Assembly (NCBI GenBank): GCA_007128135.1 | Contig: SKYA01000137.1 | Span: forward strand, 1-32,831 | From: Paracoccaceae bacterium | GTDB taxonomy: Bacteria; Pseudomonadota; Alphaproteobacteria; Rhodobacterales; Rhodobacteraceae | Direction: 5' to 3' | DNA length: 32,831 bases | Shown here: in pieces, positions 8,871 to 17,651 of the stretch | Layout: each line of letters starts with the position of its first letter | How positions within the stretch are numbered: the first letter of the stretch is position 1 | Translations under genes and position numbers: made by a program | Notes under the pieces: model-generated | Seen by the model: only the letters and a program-made list of their open reading frames with translations | Databases searched by the model: none | Told to the model about the DNA's origin: nothing

Positions 8871-9727
8871 CAGCCGCGCCCTCCGCCCTCCAGCGCGCGC
8901 AGCGCGCGCACGGCCTCTTCATAATGCTGCGGATGCGTCTCGATGGCATCCTGCAACAGGGTGCGGCCCACATTGACATCGCCCTTGCGGATGGCGGCGA
9001 TCGCCATGGTGAACAGCAGTTGCGCCCGCTCCTGCTGGGTCATCCGCACCAGTGGCAGGCTGTAGTTCCCCTGGCCGGCGCGGGCCAGCGCAAGGTTGTT
9101 CTTGGCCGTGAACAGATTGGGATCATGTTGCAGCGCCTGCATGAACAGCGGCTCGGCCTCGCGCGGGTTGCCGCGGGTGAGCTTGGAAAAGCCCCAGTTG
9201 TTGAACACGTTTGCCGGCCGCGTCGTCAGCCCTGCGGCAGTCTCGTAGAAATGATCGGCGCGCGACCATTGCTGCTGGCTGTCGGCGATCATCGCCTCCA
9301 GCCGGTAACGGTCGAAACTCTCATGCGTGGGTGGAATGGCGTCAAGCGTCCTTGCCGCCTCTTCCCAGTTGTTCGAGCGGATCAGCGCATCGGCGAGCAT
9401 GACGCGGTCGTCATTTTCGGCCTCGGGGTGCAGCGCGACGCGGCGCCAGACCGGCACGGCTTCGGCCACGCGCCCGGCCCGCGTCAGGGATCGTGCCAGA
9501 CCGCGCAACGAACCCAGATGATCAGGGTTGCCTTCCAGGTGACCCGAGAAAAAGGCAACGGCCTCTTCCGGGTCGCCCGCCACGAGCATGAGTTCGGCCA
9601 GGTTCTGCTGATCGATGGCATTCACGCTGTCGATCGCGCGCGAAACACGAGCCTGACTACTGTCCTGACAGGCCGCCAAGGCGAAGGTGCTGCCAGCCAG
9701 CAGCACCAGTAGGATAGGGTGGCGCAT
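8870..9727 (-). CDS. tadD: TadD-like TPR lipoprotein
   Basis: A 285-residue exported TPR protein of the Tad machine, probably an outer-membrane lipoprotein that helps secretin or pilus assembly. The signal sequence ends in ALAAC (lipobox, Cys19). TPR-like helical repeats fill the rest: NLAELMLVAGDPEEAVAFF, LRGLARSLTRAGRVAEAVPV, VFNNWGFSKLTRGNPREAEP and FTAKNNLALARAGQGNY. GAGGA precedes the ATG. Coupled to the peptidase gene by a 1-base overlap. Confidence 0.88.
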   Translation of the reverse strand: MRHPILLVLLAGSTFALAACQDSSQARVSRAIDSVNAIDQQNLAELMLVAGDPEEAVAFFSGHLEGNPDHLGSLRGLARSLTRAGRVAEAVPVWRRVALHPEAENDDRVMLADALIRSNNWEEAARTLDAIPPTHESFDRYRLEAMIADSQQQWSRADHFYETAAGLTTRPANVFNNWGFSKLTRGNPREAEPLFMQALQHDPNLFTAKNNLALARAGQGNYSLPLVRMTQQERAQLLFTMAIAAIRKGDVNVGRTLLQDAIETHPQHYEEAVRALRALEGGGRG

Positions 9728-9748
9728 TTTTGCGTCCTCACTGCTCTT

Positions 9749-10333
9749 TTACAGGGGCGCGGACAGCAACAGATACCGACCACTTCCCCGCCGCATCAGC
9801 AATAGCTGATGTGCCTCGCTTTCATCATAACGGTTTTTTTCCTTGTTTTCGATGGCTAAAAGCAGGTTTTCGCGGATTTCGCCGGATCTCCCGGCATCAT
9901 AGGTGAACGCGTTGCGGAAATGCAGTTCGGCCTCACCCCATTTGCCCTGTTCGGCCAGCGCCACACCCAGATTGTTGTGCGCGGGCACGAAGGTGCTGTC
10001 CTGTTCCAGAGCGCGGCGCAGATCCTGCTCGGCCTGGCCAATTCGTCCCAGCCGCAGATTTGCCGAGCCGATGGCCGAGAGCACATCCACGCTGGGGCCG
10101 TGGGTGACGGCAGCGCGGGTGTAGGCGCGCAGGGCGATCTCGAATTCGCCTGCAGCCATTGCCCTATGCCCGACAATCAGCCCGTCCACGGCTTCCGGAA
10201 TATCGCCGCCGCGTTGCGCGCGGGCCATCTGGTCGGGGCCTGCCCCGACCAGGTCGCGTTCCGGACTGTCCTGTGGCAGGCCGGAACAGCCTGCCACAAA
10301 CAGTATTGCCGTGATCAACAGTTTCAGACGCAA
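9749..10333 (-). CDS. Second TPR lipoprotein of the Tad locus (TadD family), TTG start
   Basis: A 194-residue TPR lipoprotein. MRLKLLITAILFVAGC is a short lipoprotein signal with lipobox VAGC (Cys16). TPR units include VLSAIGSANLRLGRIGQAEQ and AHNNLGVALAEQGKWGEAEL. The start codon is TTG: the whole signal sequence needs this codon, and AGGTAACC lies just upstream, overlapping the tadC stop. Only 2 bases separate it from tadC, implying coupling. The basic C-terminal part (LLLMRRGSGRYLLL) is outside the repeats. Tad loci of Rhodobacterales usually carry two such genes. Confidence 0.87.
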   Translation of the reverse strand: MRLKLLITAILFVAGCSGLPQDSPERDLVGAGPDQMARAQRGGDIPEAVDGLIVGHRAMAAGEFEIALRAYTRAAVTHGPSVDVLSAIGSANLRLGRIGQAEQDLRRALEQDSTFVPAHNNLGVALAEQGKWGEAELHFRNAFTYDAGRSGEIRENLLLAIENKEKNRYDESEAHQLLLMRRGSGRYLLLSAPL

Positions 10334-10335
10334 GG

Positions 10336-11313
10336 TTACCTGCCGGTGATGATGCCTGCATTCAGCTCAGACGAGATGCCAACCACCGAAGGACCAATCA
10401 GGATGATCAGGAGCGGCGGAACCGTGAACAGCATTGTGCCCAGTGTCATCTTGGTCGGCAAGAGGTTTGCCTTCTCCTCGGCGCGCATGATCCGCTTGTC
10501 CCGCATCTCCGATGCAAAGATCCGCAGCGCATCGGTGATCGAGGTCCCATAGGTTGCAGCCTGGATCATCACGGTCGCGAAAGAGGTGATGTCGGGGATG
10601 TCGCAGCGCTTGGCCATGTCCCGCAGCACTTCGTTGCGCTCGCGGCCAGCCTTGACCTGCTCGCCCAGCGCCCCGAACTCTTCAGACAGCGCCGGATAGG
10701 CGTCCTTCATCTCTCGTCCGATGCGCTGAATCGACTGGTCCAGCGACTGGCCCGCCTCGACGCAGATCAGCATCATGTCGAGCGCGTCTGGGAAGCCCGA
10801 CAGGATTTCGCTCTTGCGCGCCTCGATCCGGTTCTCGACCCAGCGCCGTGGCGCGATGTAGCCGATCATCATGGGTGCGACCATCACGATCCCGGTCAGC
10901 AGAGGACCTTCGAATGCCTCGGGCGCGATCACGAAAACGAACAGCGACGAGACCAGCAACGCGCCGATCGCCAGGATGAACTGCATGGCCGCGAAATCGC
11001 GCACGGCAGTCTTGCTGTAATACCCGGCCTGGATCATCCTCTGGCGCGCGGCCGAGAGTTCGTTCTCGTTTTCGGGCTCCAGAAAGCGGCTGAAGTTCTG
11101 CAGCGCCTTGATCTCGCGTCCGCGCTTGCGGCGCAACTGCGCCCCTTCCTTCTTTTCGACGGCCCGCTCGGGCTTGAGTTGCAGCGAAAACTTCTGCATC
11201 GGGTCGGATTGGTCTGAATTCGTCAGCACCATCAGGCCGATGGCCAGCAGCACGACCCCGGCAATGCCCGCAAGGGCAATCATGCCAAAGGGTGTGTCAA
11301 AGAACTCGAACAT
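10336..11313 (-). CDS. tadC: Tad inner-membrane platform protein TadC (T2SS F family)
   Basis: GspF-like membrane protein that with TadB forms the platform above the CpaF ATPase. 325 residues from MFEFFD, with an N-terminal transmembrane segment (about 10-30), a pair of mid-protein helices (FILAIGALLVSSLFVFVIA and ITGIVMVAPMMIGYIAP region) and a C-terminal segment containing FTVPPLLIILIGPSVV. The cytoplasmic T2SSF signature region reads FPDALDMMLICVEAGQSLDQ. A GTG two codons earlier (11319) could also initiate; the ATG at 11313 is better spaced from AAGGA. Confidence 0.92.
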   Translation of the reverse strand: MFEFFDTPFGMIALAGIAGVVLLAIGLMVLTNSDQSDPMQKFSLQLKPERAVEKKEGAQLRRKRGREIKALQNFSRFLEPENENELSAARQRMIQAGYYSKTAVRDFAAMQFILAIGALLVSSLFVFVIAPEAFEGPLLTGIVMVAPMMIGYIAPRRWVENRIEARKSEILSGFPDALDMMLICVEAGQSLDQSIQRIGREMKDAYPALSEEFGALGEQVKAGRERNEVLRDMAKRCDIPDITSFATVMIQAATYGTSITDALRIFASEMRDKRIMRAEEKANLLPTKMTLGTMLFTVPPLLIILIGPSVVGISSELNAGIITGR

Positions 11314-11358
11314 TATCACAGGTCCTTTCCAGGAAGGGTGCGCGGGCGCGCGGGGGCA

Positions 11359-12327
11359 CTACACCTTGATGTCGGTCATCTTGCGCATGTAGAGAATGTT
11401 GACGACCAGGAAGATGCAGACCACGACCGCGAGCGGCAGGTAGTAGGCGGTTTCCTTGACGTTGTCGTAATAGTCCGGCTTGATCAGCTGGATCATGAGC
11501 ATCGCGGCAATGGGAAAGCCCGACAGGAACATGCCTGACCATTTCGCCTCGGCTGTGATGGCACGCACGCGGCGAAAGAGCTTGAAGCGCGCGCGCACCA
11601 CTTTCGACAGACCATCAAGGATTTCGGCCAGATTGCCCCCCGATTTCTGCTGAATTCCGACTGCGACAGCAAGAAAACGTATGTCCTGCAACTCGACCCG
11701 GTCCCCGAACTCTGCCAGTGCCTCGGAGGCATCGCGCCCGTAGGAGATTTCATCGGCAATCAGACCCAGTTCCGACCCCAGCGGGTCCGGAATCTCGTCT
11801 GCGGCGATGGTCAGCGCCGCACTGAACGGGTGCCCCACACGCAGGCTGCGCACCATCAGGTCAATCGCTTCGGGCAACTGTTCCTCGATCGCCGCAATCC
11901 GCTTTCTGGCCTTGCTGCTGACCCAGAAGAACACCGCGCCAAAGCCAATCGCGGCAGACAACCCGACGCTGACCGCCAGATCTGTCTCGGTCAGAAGGTT
12001 CAGCAGGACGAAGCTCAGGACACTCAGCCCGACCATCAGCAGCATCAGGCTTCTGGCTGAAAAGGCGATATTGCCCTTGCGCGCGCGTTCCTGCAGCAGA
12101 CCGTAGAGAGGGATGGACAACTGCCCCTTGTGCACCGAACGCTCGCGGCGCAACTGCTCCATCACGTCCTTCTTCCCCCGGCCCTTCTGCATCATCTCGA
12201 GCCGACGGTTCAGCTTGGAATCGTGCTCGATGCTGCGGCCAAAGGTAATCAGGTAGATACCCTGTATCACCAGCAGGATGGCACCAAAAATCGCGATGTA
12301 TATCAGCGTACTGAACGAGATGGGCAT
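11359..12327 (-). CDS. tadB: Tad inner-membrane platform protein TadB (T2SS F family)
   Basis: Partner of TadC in the pilus platform. 322 residues: an N-terminal transmembrane helix (about 7-28), a basic cytoplasmic linker, two central helices (about 90-135), the T2SSF domain with LPEAIDLMVRSLRVGHPFSAAL and GGNLAEILDGLS, and a C-terminal hairpin (AYYLPLAVVVCIFLVVNILY). GGAGATAGACC before the ATG lies partly in the 3' end of cpaF, leaving 3 bases between the genes. Tight coupling is expected. Confidence 0.93.
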   Translation of the reverse strand: MPISFSTLIYIAIFGAILLVIQGIYLITFGRSIEHDSKLNRRLEMMQKGRGKKDVMEQLRRERSVHKGQLSIPLYGLLQERARKGNIAFSARSLMLLMVGLSVLSFVLLNLLTETDLAVSVGLSAAIGFGAVFFWVSSKARKRIAAIEEQLPEAIDLMVRSLRVGHPFSAALTIAADEIPDPLGSELGLIADEISYGRDASEALAEFGDRVELQDIRFLAVAVGIQQKSGGNLAEILDGLSKVVRARFKLFRRVRAITAEAKWSGMFLSGFPIAAMLMIQLIKPDYYDNVKETAYYLPLAVVVCIFLVVNILYMRKMTDIKV

Positions 12328-12330
12328 GGT

Positions 12331-13782
12331 CTATCTCCGCGCCTTGACTTCATCATAGATGCTGGCGGGCAGGTCATAACCCCAGCGCTGGAACCGCACC
12401 GAATAATGCGAGCGCAGCCCGGTGCCGGTGAAATGGCCCAGAATGGTGCCATTCGGCTCCAGCCCCGTCCGCTCGAAGCGGAAGATTTCCTGCATCGTGA
12501 TGATGTCGCCCTCCATGCCGGTAATCTCGGTGATCGAGACCATCCGGCGGGTGCCGTCCTGCAGGCGCGACACCTGCACGATCAGGTTGACGGCCGAGCC
12601 GATCTGGCTGCGCACGGCACGCAGCGGCATTTCCAGACCGGCCATGGCAACCATGTTCTCCAGACGGCTGATGCCGTCGCGCGCCGAGTTGGCGTGGATT
12701 GTGGTCATCGAGCCGTCATGGCCGGTATTCATGGCCTGGAGCATGTCGATCACTTCCTCGCCGCGTGTCTCGCCCACGACGATCCGGTCCGGACGCATCC
12801 GCAGGGCGTTGCGCAGACAGTCGCGCTGGGTCACGGCGCCCTTGCCCTCCATGTTGGCGGGCCGGCTTTCCATGCGGCCGACATGAACCTGCTGCAACTG
12901 CAACTCGGCCGTATCCTCGATGGTCAGGATGCGTTCCTCATGCCCGATAAAGCTCGACAGCGCGTTGAGGGTCGTCGTCTTGCCCGAACCCGTCCCGCCC
13001 GAGACGATGACGTTCAGCCGCGTGGCCACCGCCGCCTCGAGATAGAGGGCCATTTCCTCGGAGAAGGCGCCGTAACGGATGAGATCATCAACGCTTAGCT
13101 TTTCCTTCTTGAATTTCCGGATCGAGACGAGCGAGCCGTCCACGGCAACAGGCGGCACCATCGCATTGAAGCGCGAGCCATCCGCCAGGCGGGCATCGAC
13201 ATAGGGGTTCGATTCATCGACCCGCCGACCCACAGCCGACACGATCTTGTCGATGATCCGCATCAGATGACGTTCATCCCGGAAGGTCACATCGGTCAGT
13301 ACCAGCTTGCCTTCGCGTTCGACAAACACCTGCTTGGGACCGTTCACCAGGATGTCGTTGACCGTGTCGTCCTGCAACAGGGGCTCCAGTGGGCCGAGGC
13401 CCATGACCTCGAAATAAAGCTCCTTGTTCAGGGTTGCGCGCTCTTCACTATTGAGTACCACATCCATCTCGCCAAGTGCTTCGGCCACGATGGTCGTGAT
13501 CTCCGTGCGCAACTCGGCCTCGCTGGCATGTTCCAATGCCGAGAGGTTCAGGTTTTCCAACAGACGCTTGTGCAGATCGGACTTGATCGCGTTCATCCGC
13601 TGCAACCGCTGGGCCATGCGGTCCTGATCGCCAGGGCGCGCAGCGACTGGTTTGTCGGGGCGCGCGCGTGTCGATGCCGAGGCGGGCCGGGCGGCCTGAT
13701 GCGTCTCGTACCGTGAGGGAACGGCCTCGACCGGCTTGACGGGCTGCGCAGTGGGCGCGGTCTTGCGATAGCGTGCGAACAT
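12331..13782 (-). CDS. cpaF: Tad pilus ATPase CpaF/TadA
   Basis: Hexameric secretion ATPase that powers Flp pilus assembly. 483 residues. A proline/arginine-rich tail (1-60) precedes the N-terminal domain. Walker A is GGTGSGKT (262-269), the Asp box is around [10 protein letters not shown] (285-294), Walker B is [10 protein letters not shown] (332-341) and the His box [14 protein letters not shown] ends near residue 366. All catalytic elements are intact. GAGGAAA precedes the ATG, 12 bases after the cpaE stop. Confidence 0.96.
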   Translation of the reverse strand: MFARYRKTAPTAQPVKPVEAVPSRYETHQAARPASASTRARPDKPVAARPGDQDRMAQRLQRMNAIKSDLHKRLLENLNLSALEHASEAELRTEITTIVAEALGEMDVVLNSEERATLNKELYFEVMGLGPLEPLLQDDTVNDILVNGPKQVFVEREGKLVLTDVTFRDERHLMRIIDKIVSAVGRRVDESNPYVDARLADGSRFNAMVPPVAVDGSLVSIRKFKKEKLSVDDLIRYGAFSEEMALYLEAAVATRLNVIVSGGTGSGKTTTLNALSSFIGHEERILTIEDTAELQLQQVHVGRMESRPANMEGKGAVTQRDCLRNALRMRPDRIVVGETRGEEVIDMLQAMNTGHDGSMTTIHANSARDGISRLENMVAMAGLEMPLRAVRSQIGSAVNLIVQVSRLQDGTRRMVSITEITGMEGDIITMQEIFRFERTGLEPNGTILGHFTGTGLRSHYSVRFQRWGYDLPASIYDEVKARR

Positions 13783-13794
13783 GGGTTTTCCTCG

Positions 13795-15021
13795 TTACTC
13801 GGCTGCCATCCGGCTGGCTTGCGCCGTCTCGAACAGGGCAGCGGCAAATTTCTGGATTTCCTTTGCCACTGGGTTCTTGGGGGCATATTCGGTCAGGGGC
13901 AGACCGTGATCATTGGCATCGCGAATCTGCGTGCCGCCATCTGGAATATGCGTCGCAATGCTGATCCCGAGGCTCTCGGCCATCCGCTTCGCGCGCCCCT
14001 TTCCGCTCAGATCGGTGAATCTCGGCGCGCGGTTGAGCATGAAGCGATGCTTGTCCAGCGAGATGCCATCGGCCTTGAGCGCGCGGATCATGCGCAGCGT
14101 GTTCTGGGCCGAGCGCAGGTCAAGTTCGATCATCGAGAAATACAGATCCGACATCTCGAGCGCGGTCTCGGTCCAGTGCACGATCGTGCGCGGCATATCG
14201 ATGATGACATAGTCGAACTGGTCGCGGGCCATGGCGATGACCCGCTCGATCTCGTCGGGGGTCAGCAGGTCCAGCGGCAGCATGTCCGAAGGTGCGGTGA
14301 GCACGCTGAGTTTGTCCTGGAACTGTTGCAGCGCGGCAAAGAACGCGTCGCGGTCCATCGTGCTGGTCTGCGAGAGCAGCTCATAGACCTTTTCCGTGCG
14401 CGCAAGGTCCAGATAGGTCGAGACAGAGCCTGACTGGAAATCGAAATCGAGAATGCAGACCGTCTGGCTCCGCGCGGTGGCGAGCTGGCTCAACTCCCAC
14501 GCCAGATTGACCGCAAAGGTCGTGCCGCCCGCGCCACCGGCCAGCGATTGCACGCAAAAGACCGAACCGTTCTTTCCCGAAGGCGCCTTTTGCGGGATCG
14601 GTGCACTCGCGCTCTCCCTGGCGCGCCGCAGGCGCGTGATGGCCTCGCTCAGGGCGTTCTCCGGCAGCGGGTAGGGAACGAAATCATCCGCCCCGGCGCG
14701 CAGCAACTGGTGCAGCAGGATGGGCGAAAGCTCTTCTGCGATCAGCAGCACCCGGACCTCGCGCGCGGCGGCCTTCTCGATCAGCGACCGGATGACGGGG
14801 AACTGGCCCTCATCCTCGTCATCGAGTGCGATGGCCAGCAACTCCAGCGACATCGAGTCGGCTGTTCCCAGAAAGGCCAGCGCCTCGGTGAAGCCCAGAT
14901 CGCCCCAGTTCTCGCCGAACTCGGCTTCCATGTCTTCTATCAGCAGATCGAAATTCTGGACATTTCGCGACACCGTGCAGGCACGGATTGCTTGGGTAAC
15001 GGTCATGTCGTCGCTCGCCAT
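13795..15021 (-). CDS. cpaE: CpaE/TadZ family ParA-like localisation protein with degenerate P-loop
   Basis: A 408-residue protein expected to place the Tad machine at the cell pole. Residues about 15-135 form a receiver-like atypical domain (VRVLLIAEEL, LLRAGADDFVPYPL). A MinD/ParA-like domain follows from about 153. The deviant Walker A position reads AGGAGGTT (161-168) in place of KGGxGKTT, so both signature lysines are missing. Later, VIIDMPRT corresponds to the Walker B/switch region. TadZ proteins are known to be atypical ATPases; loss of ATP hydrolysis is inference. GAGGA lies 7 bases before the ATG at 15021. A 284-base gap upstream could hold its own promoter. Confidence 0.9.
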   Translation of the reverse strand: MASDDMTVTQAIRACTVSRNVQNFDLLIEDMEAEFGENWGDLGFTEALAFLGTADSMSLELLAIALDDEDEGQFPVIRSLIEKAAAREVRVLLIAEELSPILLHQLLRAGADDFVPYPLPENALSEAITRLRRARESASAPIPQKAPSGKNGSVFCVQSLAGGAGGTTFAVNLAWELSQLATARSQTVCILDFDFQSGSVSTYLDLARTEKVYELLSQTSTMDRDAFFAALQQFQDKLSVLTAPSDMLPLDLLTPDEIERVIAMARDQFDYVIIDMPRTIVHWTETALEMSDLYFSMIELDLRSAQNTLRMIRALKADGISLDKHRFMLNRAPRFTDLSGKGRAKRMAESLGISIATHIPDGGTQIRDANDHGLPLTEYAPKNPVAKEIQKFAAALFETAQASRMAAE

Positions 15022-15305
15022 GGTGGCATCCTCAATACGCTTTCCCGGCCGCTGTGCAGATGCTGTGACAGAATCATGCGCCTCAAGATTAGCGGTCGTT
15101 TATTGAGGAAAGATTGTTCATAAATCTGGCGAGAATTTGGCTAAAGAACTGTAATTGTTCGGCGCACTTCAAGATAATTGCCGGGAAAGCAACGATTTCA
15201 TCGGACAATCTGCATTCGGGCGCTGTGCCGGGTCACGTTACGCGGCGATGCCCTGAACCCGTGTCCGGGGCAGGGGGTCGGGTTTTTTGCGGAGTGCTGA
15301 ACGAC
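15022..15305. other. Intergenic region between ompA-like gene and cpaE
   Basis: No gene is seen in these 284 bases. A CtrA-like pair of half sites TTAG-N7-TTAT lies at 15089-15103 (6 of 8 positions of TTAA-N7-TTAA), and a hairpin with a T-run oriented to the plus strand lies at 15256-15288. The A+T-rich part (15085-15200) may contain the cpaE promoter. Confidence 0.4.
15256..15288 (+). terminator. Plus-strand intrinsic terminator-like hairpin
   Basis: AACCCG (15256-15261) pairs with CGGGTT (15279-15284), with an additional inner CCCG/CGGG hairpin, followed immediately by TTTTTT (15283-15288). The T-run serves only plus-strand transcription, although all flanking genes are on the minus strand. 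Confidence 0.45.
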
Positions 15306-15923
15306 CTAGTCGGATCCGTCCGAGGCGCTGCTTACATAACGGCGGTGGAGGATCTGCGCATATTCCCCATCCATCCGCGTTGCGCGCCGGACAAGACCGG
15401 AAATCTCGGTCACGGTGCGCCGGTTGGCGGGCTCCCGGCCTTCGGAAACGATGAGGGGTTGGGTCTGGCCGCGCGAGACGACAGCCTCGATGCTGCGCCG
15501 GGGCACACCAAGCGAGACCAGCGCATTCTGCACCGCGCGCGCGCGACGCATGCCAAGCGCCTGATTGTAGGACGCGCTACCCACAGCATCCGTGTGGCCA
15601 TAAATCCGGAAGCGCAGCTCGGGGAACTGCCGCATCCAGTGCGCCTGCTGCTTCAGGATCGCCATTGCCTCTCCATCCAGTCTTGCGCTGTCGAAGGCGA
15701 AATTCACCATTGACGGAACTTCCGCATGAAACCGGCGCGACATGATCTCCGCCAGGCTGATCCGTCCGGTCTGGACCAGATGATTGTTCATGGTCGGGTT
15801 GCCGAAACCGCCTTCGTCAATCAGAACCCCGGCTTCGCGATCGAAGCTGGAATGCGGTCCGGCGCATGCGCCCAAGGCCAGCCCGGCGGTGCCCATCAGG
15901 AAGAAGCGTCTGTTCATGGCCAT
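15306..15923 (-). CDS. OmpA-family lipoprotein of the Tad locus
   Basis: A 205-residue exported protein. The N-terminus RRFFLMGTAGLALGAC is a lipoprotein signal with lipobox LGAC (Cys20). The C-terminal half (about 90-190) is an OmpA peptidoglycan-binding domain: VNFAFDSARLD, RIYGHTDAVG, YNQALGMRRARAV and the final ANRR region. It may anchor the secretin to the cell wall; this position is often occupied by CpaD/RcpB in other Tad loci. AGGAG stands 6 bases before the ATG at 15923, and MNRR at 15917 is an alternative start. It follows cpaC by 40 bases. Confidence 0.88.
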   Translation of the reverse strand: MAMNRRFFLMGTAGLALGACAGPHSSFDREAGVLIDEGGFGNPTMNNHLVQTGRISLAEIMSRRFHAEVPSMVNFAFDSARLDGEAMAILKQQAHWMRQFPELRFRIYGHTDAVGSASYNQALGMRRARAVQNALVSLGVPRRSIEAVVSRGQTQPLIVSEGREPANRRTVTEISGLVRRATRMDGEYAQILHRRYVSSASDGSD

Positions 15924-15963
15924 CTCCGGCTCCTGTGTTAAGCGTTTGTTCCGGAATCTTCCT

Positions 15964-17352
15964 TCAGTCGAAAGCATAGCCATAGGAGCCGCCGAAATCC
16001 TGCCGCGCGACCTCGCCCAAGGCGCCCGAACCGGGCGCGGCCAGCCGGCCGCTCAGGAACAGTTCGCGCTCGGTGGGCGGGCGTACCCGGTCTGTGGGCA
16101 GCATCAGCGCCTCGCCGCGAGTCGGTGTCACCAGATGTGCGGAGATGATGATGACAAGCTCGGTCTGGCTGCGCTGATAGCTGGCGCTGCGGAACAATGC
16201 GCCCAGGATCGGCAGTTCCGAAATCCAGGGAACAGAGGAGGCCGAGGCGCGGAAATCATCTTCCAGCAGTCCGGCTATGGCAAAACTCTCGCCGTCGCGC
16301 AGCTCGACCGTGGTCTGGGTGGCGCGGCGGCGGAAGGCATTGACCGTGGTGCCCCCGATCGAGACCGTATTCGTGCCGTCGAGCGAACTGACCGCAGCCT
16401 CGAGCGACAGGTTGATGACATTGTCATCCAGCACGCGCGGCGTGAATTGCAATTCCACCCCGAATGGTCGGTATTCGATGCTGATGCCTGCCTCGCTGGG
16501 CACGGGAATCGGATATTCGCCCCCGGCAAGGAACGAGGCCGATTGCCCGGAAAGCGCCGTCAGGTTCGGCTCGGCAAGGGTGCGTGCCATCCCCTGCGAT
16601 TCGAGAGCTTCGATCAGCACGTTCGCGGTCAGGCGACCGCCCCCGATCCGGAACCCCATGACCGCGCCGCTGCGATTGTTGACGAACGGCACGAGATTTC
16701 CTCCCGCGCCGCCGGAATCCGCAAACCGCCCCGTTCCGGCTGCCCCAACCGAGCCGCCCTCGATCGCGATGCTGGATCCAAGGCTCTTGCCGACACCGCG
16801 CTGCATTTCGGCGAAGCGGACCTTCAGCATCACCTGCTGGGTGCCGCCGACGCTCATCAGGTTCGAGATCCGGTCGGGTGCATAGCGCTGCGCAAGCTGC
16901 ATCGCCGCGTCCAGCCGGGCCGCGGTCGAGACAGTTCCCGACAGCACGATGCCGTCATTGGCGGTGCGCACCTCGATCTGCTCGTTGGGCAGGATCTGGC
17001 GCAGTCGCTCGCGGAATTCCGCGATATCGGGTGTCACCTGCACCTCGACATTCGATTGCAGGTTGCCCTCGGGCCCCAGGATGGTCAGCGTTGTCCGCCC
17101 CGGTGTCTTGCCCAGCACATAGATGGACCGGTCCGACAGGGTCGAGATATCGGCGATACCGGGATTGGCGATGGACAATTCCGCGAAGGGCGTGTCGGTC
17201 TCGACCACCACTGCGCGGTTCATCGGGACGCGCAGGGTCGAGGCGGCGGCGCCATTGAGAATGCGAAGGGTCTCTGCCTTTGTACCGGTCGCGGGAACGA
17301 AACCGAACACGGCTCCGGCCACCAATGCGGCCGCCAGGGTCTTGATATGCAT
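15964..17352 (-). CDS. cpaC: Tad outer-membrane secretin CpaC/RcpA
   Basis: Outer-membrane channel through which the Flp pilus emerges. 462 residues from MHIKTLAAALVAGAV. A signal peptide ends near TKAE. An N-terminal pilus-secretin domain (ADISTLSDRSIYVLGKTPG) is followed by a BON-like segment (IVLSGTVSTAARLDAAM). The secretin core contains VMLKVRFAEMQRGV, the VPVPSEAGISIEYRPFGVEL region and ELVIIISAHLVTP near the end. GGAAGG precedes the ATG by 8 bases. The frame extends upstream to 17715 without family-like residues, so the shorter start is used. Confidence 0.93.
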   Translation of the reverse strand: MHIKTLAAALVAGAVFGFVPATGTKAETLRILNGAAASTLRVPMNRAVVVETDTPFAELSIANPGIADISTLSDRSIYVLGKTPGRTTLTILGPEGNLQSNVEVQVTPDIAEFRERLRQILPNEQIEVRTANDGIVLSGTVSTAARLDAAMQLAQRYAPDRISNLMSVGGTQQVMLKVRFAEMQRGVGKSLGSSIAIEGGSVGAAGTGRFADSGGAGGNLVPFVNNRSGAVMGFRIGGGRLTANVLIEALESQGMARTLAEPNLTALSGQSASFLAGGEYPIPVPSEAGISIEYRPFGVELQFTPRVLDDNVINLSLEAAVSSLDGTNTVSIGGTTVNAFRRRATQTTVELRDGESFAIAGLLEDDFRASASSVPWISELPILGALFRSASYQRSQTELVIIISAHLVTPTRGEALMLPTDRVRPPTERELFLSGRLAAPGSGALGEVARQDFGGSYGYAFD

Positions 17353-17651
17353 GTCGCCTGCCTTCCGAAACTGCTCACATCGTGGTGGCGACCTTGGGGT
17401 CGCTTCTGGGACGTTTTTCCCGCGATTGGGCGCGATCATGCGCCATTTTTGGTTTTTTGACAAGAATCTTGTAGTTAGAGGGCGTTCTTCAAGTGTTAAT
17501 TTGCAACGCCCCGAGGTGGGCATACAAGCTCTTGTGGCGATACCTCTGCTCATCCCCAAATCTGGCGCGTCCTTTGGCCGACTGGCCAGCGCTTTCCGAA
17601 CCCAGGGACCGGTGCCGGGCCATGCCCGGACCGGCGTGATGCTGCCATGTG
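17353..17651. other. Intergenic region between cpaB and cpaC
   Basis: 299 bases without a credible gene. The part nearest cpaC is A+T-rich and contains the 13-base palindrome ACAAGAATCTTGT (17460-17472) next to a TTTTTT tract, 108-120 bases before the cpaC start. This suggests an internal promoter or operator for cpaC. The rest shows no clear structure. Confidence 0.4.

Noticed and set aside
15784-17460. Plus-strand open frame of 558 codons
   Set aside because: It lies opposite the secretin gene cpaC, which has clear domains. The plus-strand product is low-complexity and His/Arg rich.
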